A DNA stretch of 64,000 bases, taken from the NCBI GenBank assembly GCA_013791855.1, contig VMTA01000038.1, positions 62,001-126,000 of the forward strand, in the 5' to 3' direction. Source of the stretch: Sideroxydans sp. (GTDB lineage: Bacteria > Pseudomonadota > Gammaproteobacteria > Burkholderiales > Gallionellaceae). A program made the position numbers and the translations under genes. The notes below the pieces were generated by a model. It was not told the DNA's origin. It worked only from the letters and a program-made list of their open reading frames with translations, and did not search any database. Of this stretch, positions 18,682-28,046 are shown one piece after another (positions within the stretch are counted from its first letter, which is position 1; each line of letters starts with the position of its first letter).

Positions 18682-19037
18682 GGCCACTGAAATTTCCCGA
18701 CGAAATTGTAGATGGCGATATGAAGGTATCAGCGATCCAACCTCATAGCGACGAGCTCAAAGAGGCGGCGGCCCGTGAAGTGGCCAGACTGAGAATTATC
18801 GATGCACTACGCTCAATCTTTTCACTGCGATATGTCCATTCAAAATCGAGACTTGACCGTGCTTTGTCTGCTCTGCAGAAGGAGGAAATAGCTTCTTCAT
18901 TTTCTCTTTTCGGACTCGATGCGAAAGCATTCGCAGAGCTAACAGAATCTCATGTTCGCCGACTCGGAACGACACGCCCTAATGACTGGTGGAGAAACAA
19001 TGGGGTAGGCCGCCCGAAAAGGGACGCAAAATGCTGA
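18678..19037 (+). CDS. Hypothetical protein of the island operon
   Basis: A 119-residue protein that I do not recognise. The middle (about 25-95) is predicted mostly helical with many charged residues (ELKEAAAREVARLRIIDALRSIF). The end is basic (GVGRPKRDAKC). The start overlaps the previous stop (ATGA), and its stop overlaps the next start, so it is translated as part of a three-gene set. No signal peptide or membrane segment is seen. Confidence 0.65.
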   Translation: MRPLKFPDEIVDGDMKVSAIQPHSDELKEAAAREVARLRIIDALRSIFSLRYVHSKSRLDRALSALQKEEIASSFSLFGLDAKAFAELTESHVRRLGTTRPNDWWRNNGVGRPKRDAKC

Positions 19038-19426
19038 ACAGTCATGATGTTCATTTCGCTCTCGATCAACTATTAATTCGCCCAGTCGCATTCTTCCCGG
19101 TCTTTGCAAAACTTGGCGGCAGCGTGAATGCAGGAGTAATGCTGTCGCAACTATGGTACTGGTCTGATGGCCGAACGAAAAATGAGGATGGCTGGATCTG
19201 GAAAACGGCGCCCGAATGGTTTACTGAGACAGCGCTGACTGTATCTGAGGTGGAAGGAGCTCGAAAGAAATTAGTCGAGCGAAGGCTTATCAAATACAAG
19301 CGAGCCGGGATTCCGGCCAAGCCTTACTACAGACTCGACAAGCAAGCTATCTTGGAGGCCATTTATGCGCTGCGAGCCCAGGATTCCAGTTCGCCCAATT
19401 GTGGCAAACAAGGTGCAGCAGTTTAG
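19031..19426 (+). CDS. Winged-helix replication-like island protein, probably truncated
   Basis: The 131-residue product resembles the N-terminal part of helix-turn-helix proteins found in phages and integrative elements (RPVAFFPVFAKLGGSVNAGVMLSQLWYWS, then an EVEGARKKLVERRLIKYKRAG helix-turn-helix region). I start it at ATG 19031, which overlaps the upstream stop. After its TAG stop the same frame continues for 51 codons, broken only by two more TAGs (19499, 19529), with a Thr/Ser-rich sequence like the tail of related proteins. This suggests nonsense decay of a longer gene. Confidence 0.65.
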   Translation: MLNSHDVHFALDQLLIRPVAFFPVFAKLGGSVNAGVMLSQLWYWSDGRTKNEDGWIWKTAPEWFTETALTVSEVEGARKKLVERRLIKYKRAGIPAKPYYRLDKQAILEAIYALRAQDSSSPNCGKQGAAV

Positions 19427-19549
19427 GAAAACAAGTCTGGTCAGAAGCCTGTGCCTTGTCCGCCAAAAAGCGAAAAACATAATACAGACACCACAGCTTA
19501 GATTACTTCAGACACCACCACAGGTATCTAGGCGAATCAACGAATCGGG

Positions 19550-19900
19550 TTAATCCCCGGTTCGTTTGGAGTGGATGGCTGAGGAAAGTAAAGGGGCAGC
19601 GCCGGATGCAAGCCTAAAGCTGCTCCGCCTTCCTTTTGCCAGAATCTCTGATGCGTTACAGCCCCCCTCGAAGAGGGCAAGTACAGCGGCGGCCTCAAAA
19701 TTCGTTTTGGCTTTATGCCTGATGCACATCAGCTGCAAATCAAACGCTTCCGCCCTCGGCACATCGAACTGCAAGCAGAGCTGCTCGAACTCTTCGCAGG
19801 ACAAAGTCCACGGCTGATTGAACAGGAGATATTTCTTTCGCTCCAGCTCAGATTTGCCGCCATCAATGACTGTGAATGGTGTGGAACAAGGCTTGTTCAT
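19550..19900 (-). CDS. Hypothetical protein
   Basis: A 116-residue minus-strand frame that I do not recognise. It reads as a soluble protein with a helical middle (LSCEEFEQLCLQFDVPRAEAFDLQLMCIRHKAKTNFEAAAVLALF) and no signal peptide. It converges on the small operon and overlaps its decayed tail. Support is moderate: the frame is open for the full length and composition looks coding, but there is no family match. Confidence 0.5.
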   Translation of the reverse strand: MNKPCSTPFTVIDGGKSELERKKYLLFNQPWTLSCEEFEQLCLQFDVPRAEAFDLQLMCIRHKAKTNFEAAAVLALFEGGCNASEILAKGRRSSFRLASGAAPLLSSAIHSKRTGD

Positions 19901-20065
19901 GCGTTCAGTCTAGCATCATGGTAGACGTATCGCCCATACCTGCACCGTACCACTGGAAGGTAGAGTCCGCCTTGGCGTTCATCGTGCTAACATTCGCGGA
20001 ATTAAAGAAAAAATGGCGATTGGCTCTATAGCTATATTGGGGATTTGAGTAGTTCCATGGCGCTG

Positions 20066-20079
20066 ATTGTTTAAACAAT
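20066..20079. promoter_or_regulatory. Perfect 14-bp palindrome upstream of type III mod gene
   Basis: ATTGTTTAAACAAT is a perfect palindrome ending 19 bases before the mod start codon. Its position fits an operator or promoter element controlling the restriction-modification operon. No dedicated regulator gene was identified beside it. Confidence 0.4.
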
Positions 20080-20097
20080 ACCTACAGTAAAAATTGC

Positions 20098-21810
20098 ATG
20101 CCAACATTGAATTGGATCGGCAAGGAAGCCGTCGTCAAACACCACAAGGAAGTGCCGTTCCGCCTGCTGGAGCCGGTGCCGGAACTCTCCTGCGGCCCGG
20201 CGGATGCCGGTAACCTTATCGTGCAAGGCGACAACCTGCACGCGCTCAAGGCACTGCTGCCGCGCTACGCAGGCCAGGTGAAGTGCATCTACATCGACCC
20301 GCCGTACAACACCGGCAACGAGGGCTGGGTCTATAACGACAACGTCAACAGCCCAGAGATCCGCAAGTGGCTGGGCGAGGTGGTCGGCAAGGAAGGCGAA
20401 ACGCTGGACCGGCATGACCGCTGGCTGTCTATGATGTACCCGCGCCTGGTTCTGTTGAAGCAGTTCCTGCGCGAGGATGGCGCTATCTTCGTGTCCATCG
20501 ACGACAACGAAGTCGGCAACCTGCAAGCTCTGATGCGCGAGGTTTTCGGCTCCGTGAACGAGGTCGCCACTATCGTCTGGGAGAAGGGCAAGAAGGGCGA
20601 CTCGAAGCTCGTATCGGTCACGCACGAATACATCGTCGCCTTTGCGCGCAACAAGGCGCTGCTCAAGGAGCGAAAGGTCCGCTGGCGACGCAGGAAGCCG
20701 GGCATCGACGCCGTTCTGGAGCACTACGAAAGCTTGCGGAAAAAACACGGCGACGACCACGCCGTAGTCCGCAAGGAGATGATGGCTTGGTACCGGGCTC
20801 TGCCCAAGGGTGATCCGCGCAAAGGACACAAGCACTACAACTGGTCCGACAAGCGTGGGCTCTACTTTCCGGACAATTTCCACGGTCCAGATGATGGCCG
20901 CGAGAACCGCCCCCGCTATCCCATCTTGCACCCCATCACCCAGCAGCCTTGCGCCATACCGTCGACCGGCTGGCGATGGGAAGAGGACACAACCAAGGCG
21001 GCGCTGGCCGAGGACCCGCCTCGTATTCACTTCGGCAAGGACCACACGACGATCCCAAACCGCAAGAGCTACCTGTTCGAGATTGACGAAGAGCCGATGA
21101 TGAGCGTGTTCTACAAGGACGGGCGTGCGGCCACGTTGGAGGTCGAAGCAATCCTTGGCGCGGGGGCGTTTCCGTTTCCGAAGGACTCGGAGGTCATTGC
21201 CGACCTAGTGGGGATGGTGGTTGATCCCGGTGACCTCGTGCTGGATAGCTTTGGCGGTTCCGGCACCACGGCGCACGCGGTGCTCAGACTGAATCAGCAT
21301 TTGAAGGAGCCAGTTCGATTCATTCTTGTCGAGCTTAATGATGACGTCGCACGGAACAAGACGCGCGAGCGTGTACGAAAGGCCATCGAGGGCTACACGC
21401 CACTCACTGGTAAGAAACGTACCCCGGTCGAAGGCCTTGGTGGCGGCTTCCAGTTCTGCAGCCTGTCCGCTGATCCGCTGTTTGATGCCGGCGGCCAAAT
21501 TCGCAGCGATGTGAAATTCGCACAGTTGGCTGAATTCGTCTGGTTTGCCGAAACCGGCACTGGCTTCACCGGCACCGCCGATTCGCCACTGCTTGGCGTG
21601 CACGAAGGGCGCGCCATCTATTTGCTCTACAACGGCATCCTCAAGGACAAATCTGTGGGGGGGGGCAATGTGCTCACCGGCCCGGTGTTCGATGTGCTGC
21701 CCAAGTTCGCCGGCCCCAAAGTGATCTACGCCGCTGCCAACCGCATGGGGGGGCGCGCCGCACGCGAGGGCGTCACCTTCAAGCAAACCCCTTACGCGCT
21801 GGAGGTGTAA
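20098..21810 (+). CDS. mod: Type III restriction-modification DNA methyltransferase (Mod)
   Basis: This site-specific adenine methyltransferase should protect host DNA and provide target recognition for the paired nuclease. The 570-residue protein has the catalytic motif IV DPPYNTG (residues 67-73) before the AdoMet motif I SFGGSGTT (384-391), the beta-class order of type III Mod proteins. The variable region between (about 130-340) should carry target recognition. It is followed after three bases by res. Compared with the flanking genes it is GC-rich, suggesting separate transfer. The target sequence cannot be read from the protein. Confidence 0.93.
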   Translation: MPTLNWIGKEAVVKHHKEVPFRLLEPVPELSCGPADAGNLIVQGDNLHALKALLPRYAGQVKCIYIDPPYNTGNEGWVYNDNVNSPEIRKWLGEVVGKEGETLDRHDRWLSMMYPRLVLLKQFLREDGAIFVSIDDNEVGNLQALMREVFGSVNEVATIVWEKGKKGDSKLVSVTHEYIVAFARNKALLKERKVRWRRRKPGIDAVLEHYESLRKKHGDDHAVVRKEMMAWYRALPKGDPRKGHKHYNWSDKRGLYFPDNFHGPDDGRENRPRYPILHPITQQPCAIPSTGWRWEEDTTKAALAEDPPRIHFGKDHTTIPNRKSYLFEIDEEPMMSVFYKDGRAATLEVEAILGAGAFPFPKDSEVIADLVGMVVDPGDLVLDSFGGSGTTAHAVLRLNQHLKEPVRFILVELNDDVARNKTRERVRKAIEGYTPLTGKKRTPVEGLGGGFQFCSLSADPLFDAGGQIRSDVKFAQLAEFVWFAETGTGFTGTADSPLLGVHEGRAIYLLYNGILKDKSVGGGNVLTGPVFDVLPKFAGPKVIYAAANRMGGRAAREGVTFKQTPYALEV

Positions 21811-21813
21811 GCC

Positions 21814-24510
21814 ATGTCCGGATTCGCACCGAAAATCTATCAACAGCAAGTGCTCGACAGCGTGGAAGCCTATTTCAAGGCCTGCCACGAACTGCCTTCA
21901 CCCTCGATCGCCTTCACCGCTACCACCGAACGCCTGTGGGGCAGGGGCAATACGTACAACCCGCTGTCGGGCTTTCCGGCAGACATGCCGTATTTCTGCC
22001 TGCGCGTGCCCACCGGAGGCGGCAAGACCTGGTTGGCGGCGAAAAGCGTCCAGCTTGTCAACACGCACCTCCTGCGCACCGAGTACAGCGTGATTCTGTG
22101 GCTGGTACCCAGCAAGCCGATCCGCGAACAAACCATCAAGGCACTGAAAGATCGCAGCCACCCTTATCACACCGCACTGCGCGAAGCGGGTCCAATCATG
22201 GTGCTGGATTTGGAAGAAGCCAAGAGCGTCACCCGCGCCACGCTGGACACATCAACCACAGTCATCGTCGCCACGCGACAGGCATTTCAGGTCGAGGAAG
22301 AAGAGTGCCGCAAGGTGTACCAGTCCAGCGGCGCGCTGATGCATCACTTCGACAACTTGTCACCTACGCAGCGCGACGAATTGCTCACCGATGGGGAAGG
22401 TAGCGAGCGCACCACGCCGTATTCACTGGCCAACGTGCTGCGCTTGCGTCGCCCCTTCGTGGTGGTAGACGAGGCACACAACAGTCGCACCGAACTGGCG
22501 TTCGATATGCTGGCGCGCTTCCGCCCCAGCGGTGTGATGGAGCTGACCGCCACGCCTGATCTGGAGCGCACGCCTAGCAACGTGCTGCACAGTGTATCCG
22601 CCGCCGAATTGAAGGCGGAAGAAATGATTAAGCTGCCGGTGGTGCTGGAAACAGAACCGAATTGGCAGCAGTGCTTGGCCGATGCCATTGGCCGACGCGA
22701 TGCCCTGCATAAGTTGTCCGATGAAGAACGCCGTGCGGGTGCAGCCTATCTGCGTCCATTGGTATTGATTCAGTCTGAACCGCGCCGTGCTGGCATTGAG
22801 ACGCTGGACTTCGAGAGGGTGAAGAACGAGTTGATTACCAACCACGGAATCCCAACCAGCGAGATCGTGGTGGCCACCGGTGAAGAAAAGGGGCTGGAGC
22901 AGATCGATGCCGATTACAAGCTGGGGATTGCCGACCCGGACTGCCCGGTGAAGTTCGTCATTACCCAGAAGGCCTTGGCTGAGGGCTGGGACTGTCCGTT
23001 TGCCTATATCCTGGTGAGCATGGCTTCGCTGTCGTCGGCCACGGCGGTTGAGCAGTTGCTCGGACGTGTGTTGCGGCAGCCCGGTGCCAGCCATCGGCAG
23101 GCCAAGGCGTTGAATCAGTCCTACGCTTTCGTGGTGTCGCGCAACTTTTCTGAGACTGCGAGCACGCTTCGTGACCGATTGGTGGCCGGTGCAGGCTTCG
23201 AACGCCGTGAAGTATCCGAGTTCGTCACGGCTGCCAAGGCCGAGCAGGCACGGCTGGATCTGGATGGCCACGCTGGGCGGGTGATCGTTCGGCCTGTGGC
23301 GATTACCTTGTCCGAGAAGCCTGACCTGAAGAGCGTACCGAAGCCGGTTCGTGACAAGGTAAGCTGGGACGGAAAGCTCAACACACTGACCATCACCACG
23401 CCGCTCACGGAGGATGAGGCCGAAGTACTCAAGGCTTCTGTCACTTCGGAAACTGCTTCGGCAGCGATTGTGGAGGCCGCCGAAATTAGCCGCACCACGG
23501 CGATCGAGTTTTTCCAGACGCCTGCCGAATTGGGCGAGCGCTTCCGCGTGCCGCAGTTGGCATTGCGCGTGCAGGACGAATTGGCGCTGTTTGATGACCC
23601 GGAAGTACTGGAGTACCCGTGGGACTTATCTCCCTACGATGCTGCGCCGACGGCAGACGACCTGACGGCATTGGGCGCCGCACTGAAAGTTTCGGAAGGT
23701 GGCGAAATTGACATCGACGATGGTGGCCATGTGGTATCGCGCTTCCTGCCTGAGTTACAGCGTGATCTGGGTCTCGTATATCAACCGGAGCATTGGGATG
23801 AGGCTCGCATCGCTATCTGGCTGTGCCGCAATCTGCCCGAGCCGTCGCTAACCCATGCCAGCAAACAGGCGTTTGTTGCTGCGTGGCTCACTGTCTTGCT
23901 ACGACGAGATAGCTTCACCTTGAGTCGCGCCAACCTGCAGAAATTCCTGATCCGCAATCTGGTCGAGGCTCGCATTCGTGAACTGCGCAAGCAGGCGGTC
24001 GGGAAGGCATACCAGCAGGCACTGTTTGGTGAAAATCCACGCGTGGCGGTAACCGATCAATACGCCTTCGAGTTTCACGCCCAAGCCTATGCGCCCATCC
24101 GTGACTACGACGGGCGCTTTGGCCATTTTGACTTTCGGAAGCATTTCTATGGGCGAATAGGCGACTTCGACAGCAAAGAGGAGTACGAGTGCGCCTGCCA
24201 GCTGGATATGTTGGCGCAGCAAGGGAAGATCCAGTTCTGGGTGCGCAACCTCGTTCGGCGCGAAGGCTGTTCGTTCTTCCTGCAGAAAGCTGATGGCCGG
24301 TTCTATCCCGATTTTCTATGCCAGTTGCCCGGCAAGGATGCACAGCCAACATCGACTCTTGCGGTTGAGTACAAAGGAGCAGATCGTTGGAATAATGCTG
24401 AGGATGATCGATTGATCGGCAGACTATGGGCTAATCTGTCAGAAGGGCGCTGTCAGTTCGTAATGGTCAAGGAAAAGCGCTGGGACTGGATAGAAGCGCT
24501 CTTGAGTTGA
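21814..24510 (+). CDS. res: Type III restriction enzyme helicase-nuclease subunit (Res)
   Basis: The 898-residue protein is the ATP-dependent translocase and nuclease of the type III system. It has a Walker A PTGGGKT (66-72), a DEAH box (219-222), helicase motif VI QLLGRVLRQP (about 412-421) and a C-terminal PD-(D/E)XK nuclease with D833 (FYPDFL) and E852-K854 (LAVEYKG). All needed motifs are present, so the system looks functional. It begins three bases after mod. The downstream gene is convergent. Confidence 0.93.
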   Translation: MSGFAPKIYQQQVLDSVEAYFKACHELPSPSIAFTATTERLWGRGNTYNPLSGFPADMPYFCLRVPTGGGKTWLAAKSVQLVNTHLLRTEYSVILWLVPSKPIREQTIKALKDRSHPYHTALREAGPIMVLDLEEAKSVTRATLDTSTTVIVATRQAFQVEEEECRKVYQSSGALMHHFDNLSPTQRDELLTDGEGSERTTPYSLANVLRLRRPFVVVDEAHNSRTELAFDMLARFRPSGVMELTATPDLERTPSNVLHSVSAAELKAEEMIKLPVVLETEPNWQQCLADAIGRRDALHKLSDEERRAGAAYLRPLVLIQSEPRRAGIETLDFERVKNELITNHGIPTSEIVVATGEEKGLEQIDADYKLGIADPDCPVKFVITQKALAEGWDCPFAYILVSMASLSSATAVEQLLGRVLRQPGASHRQAKALNQSYAFVVSRNFSETASTLRDRLVAGAGFERREVSEFVTAAKAEQARLDLDGHAGRVIVRPVAITLSEKPDLKSVPKPVRDKVSWDGKLNTLTITTPLTEDEAEVLKASVTSETASAAIVEAAEISRTTAIEFFQTPAELGERFRVPQLALRVQDELALFDDPEVLEYPWDLSPYDAAPTADDLTALGAALKVSEGGEIDIDDGGHVVSRFLPELQRDLGLVYQPEHWDEARIAIWLCRNLPEPSLTHASKQAFVAAWLTVLLRRDSFTLSRANLQKFLIRNLVEARIRELRKQAVGKAYQQALFGENPRVAVTDQYAFEFHAQAYAPIRDYDGRFGHFDFRKHFYGRIGDFDSKEEYECACQLDMLAQQGKIQFWVRNLVRREGCSFFLQKADGRFYPDFLCQLPGKDAQPTSTLAVEYKGADRWNNAEDDRLIGRLWANLSEGRCQFVMVKEKRWDWIEALLS

Positions 24511-24527
24511 ATCGAATCAGTCCCGAT

Positions 24528-25313
24528 TCAGCGCATATTGACTTTACCCATACGTTTCATAGCTTGCGTCCGTTTCTTCTTTACCCGTTCAACCGTCCGT
24601 GGCCAATGTTCCGAATGGAACATCTCGGTTTTGATTTGGTGGACTGGTGCAGCATCAAGGACATCGATTCCGTAGTTCGCGAACACGTAGATCGCGGCAT
24701 CGGACAATGCCAGTTTCTGCAACCAGCCCACACGGTCTATCAGGTACCCATCAGGATCTTTCGTCATCAATTTCGCGAACTCCTCGAAAAACACCCTTGC
24801 TACCTGAACCGCGAGGCGCGCCTGCTCGATACCATTGGCATCGCGCTTGACCTGTAACTGGTACAAGTTCTCGATGCGACTCTTGAGCACTAGCGTCGGG
24901 TGTAGAACACGAATTAGGCCATATGTCGAATGCTCCATCTCGACTGCGGTTTCGCGTATTTCCTTGTTGGTCAGTCCGATCAACGACCCCATGAAATCGA
25001 CAAAAAGATTACGGCCATCTGGCGCCCGATACGTTACGATGGCCGTATTGGGCGTATGGTCATCCATGTCGGGTATTTGAAGAGTGCCATGCAATTCTTC
25101 GGCAACGATCATAGCGTCGTGTTTCGTGGCCAGAACGTCCGCATCCTTGGTGAGATAGGTTGTTTCGAGTGGAGGGATCGGGATGCCAAACCAGTCGATC
25201 CAGAAGGTTAATGATTGTCCACCAACTAAGATAGCTGGTGCGGGTGCTTTTTGGAGTGCTTTGAAGAATAGCGGCAGGTCGTCCGGACAAAACCAGTCAA
25301 ACCCATTCGCCAT
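24528..25313 (-). CDS. Nucleotidyltransferase-like protein, probable toxin-antitoxin component
   Basis: The 261-residue protein carries the nucleotidyltransferase signature: VGGQSLTFW (G31-G32) followed by KDADVLA (D57, D59), the hG[GS]..DhD pattern shared by AbiEii/MNT-type enzymes. It is the second gene of a minus-strand pair, three bases after a 73-residue basic protein. This small-gene-first layout is typical of toxin-antitoxin or abortive-infection modules, and the place next to a type III system supports a defence role. Function is inferred; the catalytic residues are visible but the family assignment is not certain. Confidence 0.68.
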   Translation of the reverse strand: MANGFDWFCPDDLPLFFKALQKAPAPAILVGGQSLTFWIDWFGIPIPPLETTYLTKDADVLATKHDAMIVAEELHGTLQIPDMDDHTPNTAIVTYRAPDGRNLFVDFMGSLIGLTNKEIRETAVEMEHSTYGLIRVLHPTLVLKSRIENLYQLQVKRDANGIEQARLAVQVARVFFEEFAKLMTKDPDGYLIDRVGWLQKLALSDAAIYVFANYGIDVLDAAPVHQIKTEMFHSEHWPRTVERVKKKRTQAMKRMGKVNMR

Positions 25314-25316
25314 GAA

Positions 25317-25538
25317 TTACCCTAGCATGCGGATGACGCGAAAATCTTTTACGTCGGCTGCAGGAATCAACCTCGCACTCTCAGCAGCTTCTTTCGGGGA
25401 AAGGTGGAGAATCACCACCTCTTTTTTGAACGCGTCCTGCCTCTCCGCCTTGCTGATAAACCTGCCAGCGCCATTGGCTTTGACAAATCTCAGGGATGAG
25501 TCTTTTTTGGGGTGAACCGATTTTAGAGCTCTTTTCAC
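25317..25538 (-). CDS. Small basic protein upstream of nucleotidyltransferase (antitoxin-like)
   Basis: A 73-residue Lys/Arg-rich protein that I do not recognise by family. It precedes the nucleotidyltransferase-like gene with a three-base gap on the same strand, so the two are surely co-transcribed. The position is that of an antitoxin, but the sequence shows no clear DNA-binding motif. Confidence 0.6.
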   Translation of the reverse strand: MKRALKSVHPKKDSSLRFVKANGAGRFISKAERQDAFKKEVVILHLSPKEAAESARLIPAADVKDFRVIRMLG

Positions 25539-25700
25539 ATCACCATCCTAACAAATCCAGTTCGCGTTGGAAAGGGGGGAAGGAGAGGAATGTGGACGCA
25601 CCAGTCCCAGTCATCAAATCTGAGCCACCACAACTCAGTTTCTCTCATGACCAATCCCATAGACAATGCTGCCAAATGATCGAGGCGCGTTTAATGTCAA

Positions 25701-26699
25701 CTACGAATTGACGGGATTCATATACATCATTGATGTCATCGGGTGAAACTCGTGAACAGTTCGTGTTAAGTAATCATTTTGTACTGCAAAGGTGCTAGTG
25801 CACCGAAGGAATCCATCAGGCAGCGGATTCAATGCATTGGGATTATGGAAGAGAGTTGTTCCTTGCCACCACTTCTCTTGGGGTGCAGTTAAATCTGATA
25901 CGTCATACTTATATTCGGCCACTCTCACGGTTGAATCCGATTCTGGAATTAGGCAGGTTCCTGTCCTTATTGCCATGACCATTCGATTACTTGGGTGTGA
26001 ATGAGCCATGCGGAAGAATCGGGGTACCGTAAATTGGTTGCAGTATATGACCGCACTTATATGATGACATTCGTTCCTCTCGAAGAATCCGGACTGGATT
26101 CTTCGTCCCTTGTACTCATGTTTTGGGACCAGACCGTAAAGATACTCCACGAAGCTTTCGTCGTTATAGAAGACAGATCCAGACTCAAAAAATGGAGCAA
26201 CAATCAGCACGAGAGATTTCCCGACACATTGCGGTAATTCCCAATATTTGTGGCGCAATTTCGAGGTAAGTATTTTCGACATACGGATAGGGAAGTCGTT
26301 CTCACACTTGTCTGTGAGTTCAGATGAAGAATAGTCCTGAATATTTGCAACAGAAATATCCCTATCCTGCCCACAGGATGGATTAGCAGCCGTGACTTCG
26401 ATAGCCACAGTCACGGTGTCCTTCGTAATCATGAAATCTGGCTGATCAAAACTATGATCAATGTCGACTTCACTAGATTCTAGATATGCATAACACGCGA
26501 TCTCAAAGAGTCGGGAATGGAAGCCGGCCGATTGGAAATCACGAATGAACTTCCCATTGGGATCACCCATGCGGTTGTATGTGCTATTAATCAGATCTCT
26601 GGCACCGGCGTGGAATTCAGAATCTCGAAGCGTTTTAAAGGCTGGGTGAATTTTTTCCTCAACTACAAGTGGCGAAAAAATATCGTGGTAGTTTTGCAT
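25701..26699 (-). CDS. Orphan protein with a possible PD-(D/E)XK nuclease core
   Basis: The 332-residue protein is not recognised as a named family. Residues 60-105 read like a restriction-endonuclease fold: E66 in a helix (LFEIACYAYL), then P87-D88 (QPDFMI), then E101-V-T103 (VAIEVT), where T replaces the usual K. The rest includes an Arg/His-rich stretch (KHEYKGRRIQSGFF, then ECHHISAVIYCNQ). It is a single AT-rich minus-strand gene between the toxin-like pair and the regulator gene. Its surroundings suggest an anti-phage or mobile-element function. This is inference. Confidence 0.6.
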   Translation of the reverse strand: MQNYHDIFSPLVVEEKIHPAFKTLRDSEFHAGARDLINSTYNRMGDPNGKFIRDFQSAGFHSRLFEIACYAYLESSEVDIDHSFDQPDFMITKDTVTVAIEVTAANPSCGQDRDISVANIQDYSSSELTDKCENDFPIRMSKILTSKLRHKYWELPQCVGKSLVLIVAPFFESGSVFYNDESFVEYLYGLVPKHEYKGRRIQSGFFERNECHHISAVIYCNQFTVPRFFRMAHSHPSNRMVMAIRTGTCLIPESDSTVRVAEYKYDVSDLTAPQEKWWQGTTLFHNPNALNPLPDGFLRCTSTFAVQNDYLTRTVHEFHPMTSMMYMNPVNS

Positions 26700-26976
26700 T
26701 TTGGCTCCGACTGATCAGATGCAGATTGTTGTTGGTATTAAACGTGCAGGTAAGAGCGAATGCAACGACAAAACAGCCATTCCGCATCAATAATTGCCGA
26801 ACCACCCTTGCGACGTTCCTGATAACTCTTATTATCAGGAATTGCACTTTTCGCGGATAAAGTGGCAGGTAATACAAGCCGCCGTTCAAAACGGCACAAT
26901 ACACCTGCAAATACAAGCATCTGCAATGCCGTGTTCTGAAATACAATCGACGCACCACACAACAGAGTGCGACACC

Positions 26977-27195
26977 ATGGATCAGCAACAACAAAAAACG
27001 GAAGAGATGATAGACGGGCTGGTGCGGCCAGAAAGAATGGCTCACACCATCGGGCGAACGCCCAAGTACATCCAGGACGAGATTGCCGGCCTTGTGGAGG
27101 GGGAGCAGATTCCTGGCTCTTTCGGAGATCTGATCAAGCGCTCTGTCGAGATGACTGAAGAGCACAAGGAATTCGCCGGAACGAACGTTGTATAG
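26977..27195 (+). CDS. Small hypothetical protein
   Basis: A 72-residue acidic frame beginning MDQQQQKTEEMIDG with a helical pattern and no known domain. I choose ATG 26977. An open frame reaches 26794, but its first 61 residues look non-coding. No strong ribosome-binding site is visible, and support is weak. Confidence 0.4.
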   Translation: MDQQQQKTEEMIDGLVRPERMAHTIGRTPKYIQDEIAGLVEGEQIPGSFGDLIKRSVEMTEEHKEFAGTNVV

Positions 27196-27256
27196 ATTTT
27201 TCGGAAGGGCGTTGTTGGCTAGATCCCTATGGGGGCTATACCACCATAGAGCCCCT

Positions 27257-27688
27257 TCAACGGTTGAGCAGTTCAGCGGCCGCTCGCTTCCCCAGCGCCC
27301 TTAAAGCTACGACCCTTTCCATTTGCGAAGCTCGCGGACTCGACTTGCCGGCCTCCCAGCTGTAAACGGTCTGTGCGGACACTCCAAGAAGGGAGCCAAC
27401 TGCTTCTGCGCTCAAACCCAATCGATTTCGATGGGATTTGAATCCCTTCGCTGTAAAACGCGGTTTGCTCGCAGGCTCGGAGGAGGGCGCTTCACCACCA
27501 GCCAATTTTGAAACGAGCTTTTCCAATCGTCCGACTTGCTGCTCAAGAGTTGATGTACGCCGCTTCAGTGACGCGATTTCTGAGCGGTATTGCGTGGATG
27601 TTTTCTTGAGTTTGTCTGTCTCGCCACGTAACTCTTTGCGAGAGATTCGCGAGATCTCATCCTTCAACATTGAAGTAAGATTGGCCAC
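27257..27688 (-). CDS. Helix-turn-helix (XRE-type) protein with N-terminal coiled coil
   Basis: The 143-residue protein has a long N-terminal coiled coil (about 1-62, RKELRGETDKLKKTSTQ) and a C-terminal Cro/C1-type helix-turn-helix (about 83-130) with LGLSAEAVGSLLGVSAQTVYSWEAGKS. It is a probable DNA-binding regulator. Similar coiled-coil/HTH proteins are scattered in betaproteobacteria, without a known target. A GGAGG-like ribosome-binding site precedes ATG 27688. Its stop faces the small plus-strand frame. Confidence 0.82.
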   Translation of the reverse strand: MANLTSMLKDEISRISRKELRGETDKLKKTSTQYRSEIASLKRRTSTLEQQVGRLEKLVSKLAGGEAPSSEPASKPRFTAKGFKSHRNRLGLSAEAVGSLLGVSAQTVYSWEAGKSSPRASQMERVVALRALGKRAAAELLNR

Positions 27689-28046
27689 AATTAACCCTCC
27701 TAGGATTGTTCACGGTGTTTTAAGTAGCACTCTACGAATACTGCATTTTCATTGTAGCCCATCAGGCTGCAAAGATTTAGGTCAGCCAGGTCGGCAATTC
27801 GGCCAAGAGACATCGGCGGTTTGCTGAAATGATTGCCTGTACAGGCTAAGGAGATGTCCGCTTGTCGCTCAACAGCGGCCGTTCAAAACTACGAGTTCGA
27901 TGGTGAGCGACAGTCTGCCCACAACGGCCCTTCAGTATCCAAAATACGCTGCCTCATAATGGTCATTCACTATGTGCATATTTATAGTAAGCGCTTCTCT
28001 GGAAGCAGATGTTCACTTGTGAGTTGCGGAGTATTTAGTATTCGAG
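27689..28046. other. Intergenic region with degenerate repeat-like sequence
   Basis: No convincing gene. Bases about 27850-27950 (ATGTCCGCTTGTCGCTCAAC onward) resemble scattered intergenic sequence common in proteobacteria, and a similar fragment appears near 31693-31725 (TGACCGCTTCGGGTCGG). It separates the defence region from the sulfur module. Confidence 0.35.

Noticed and set aside
19424-19582. Amber codon reassignment or pyrrolysine use
   Set aside because: Housekeeping genes in the window do not show in-frame TAG, and no pyl genes are present; decay of a mobile-element gene is simpler.
26659-27165. 168-codon minus-strand open frame
   Set aside because: It runs over the region upstream of the orphan nuclease-like gene and antisense to a better small frame; no coding signature or ribosome-binding site is seen.
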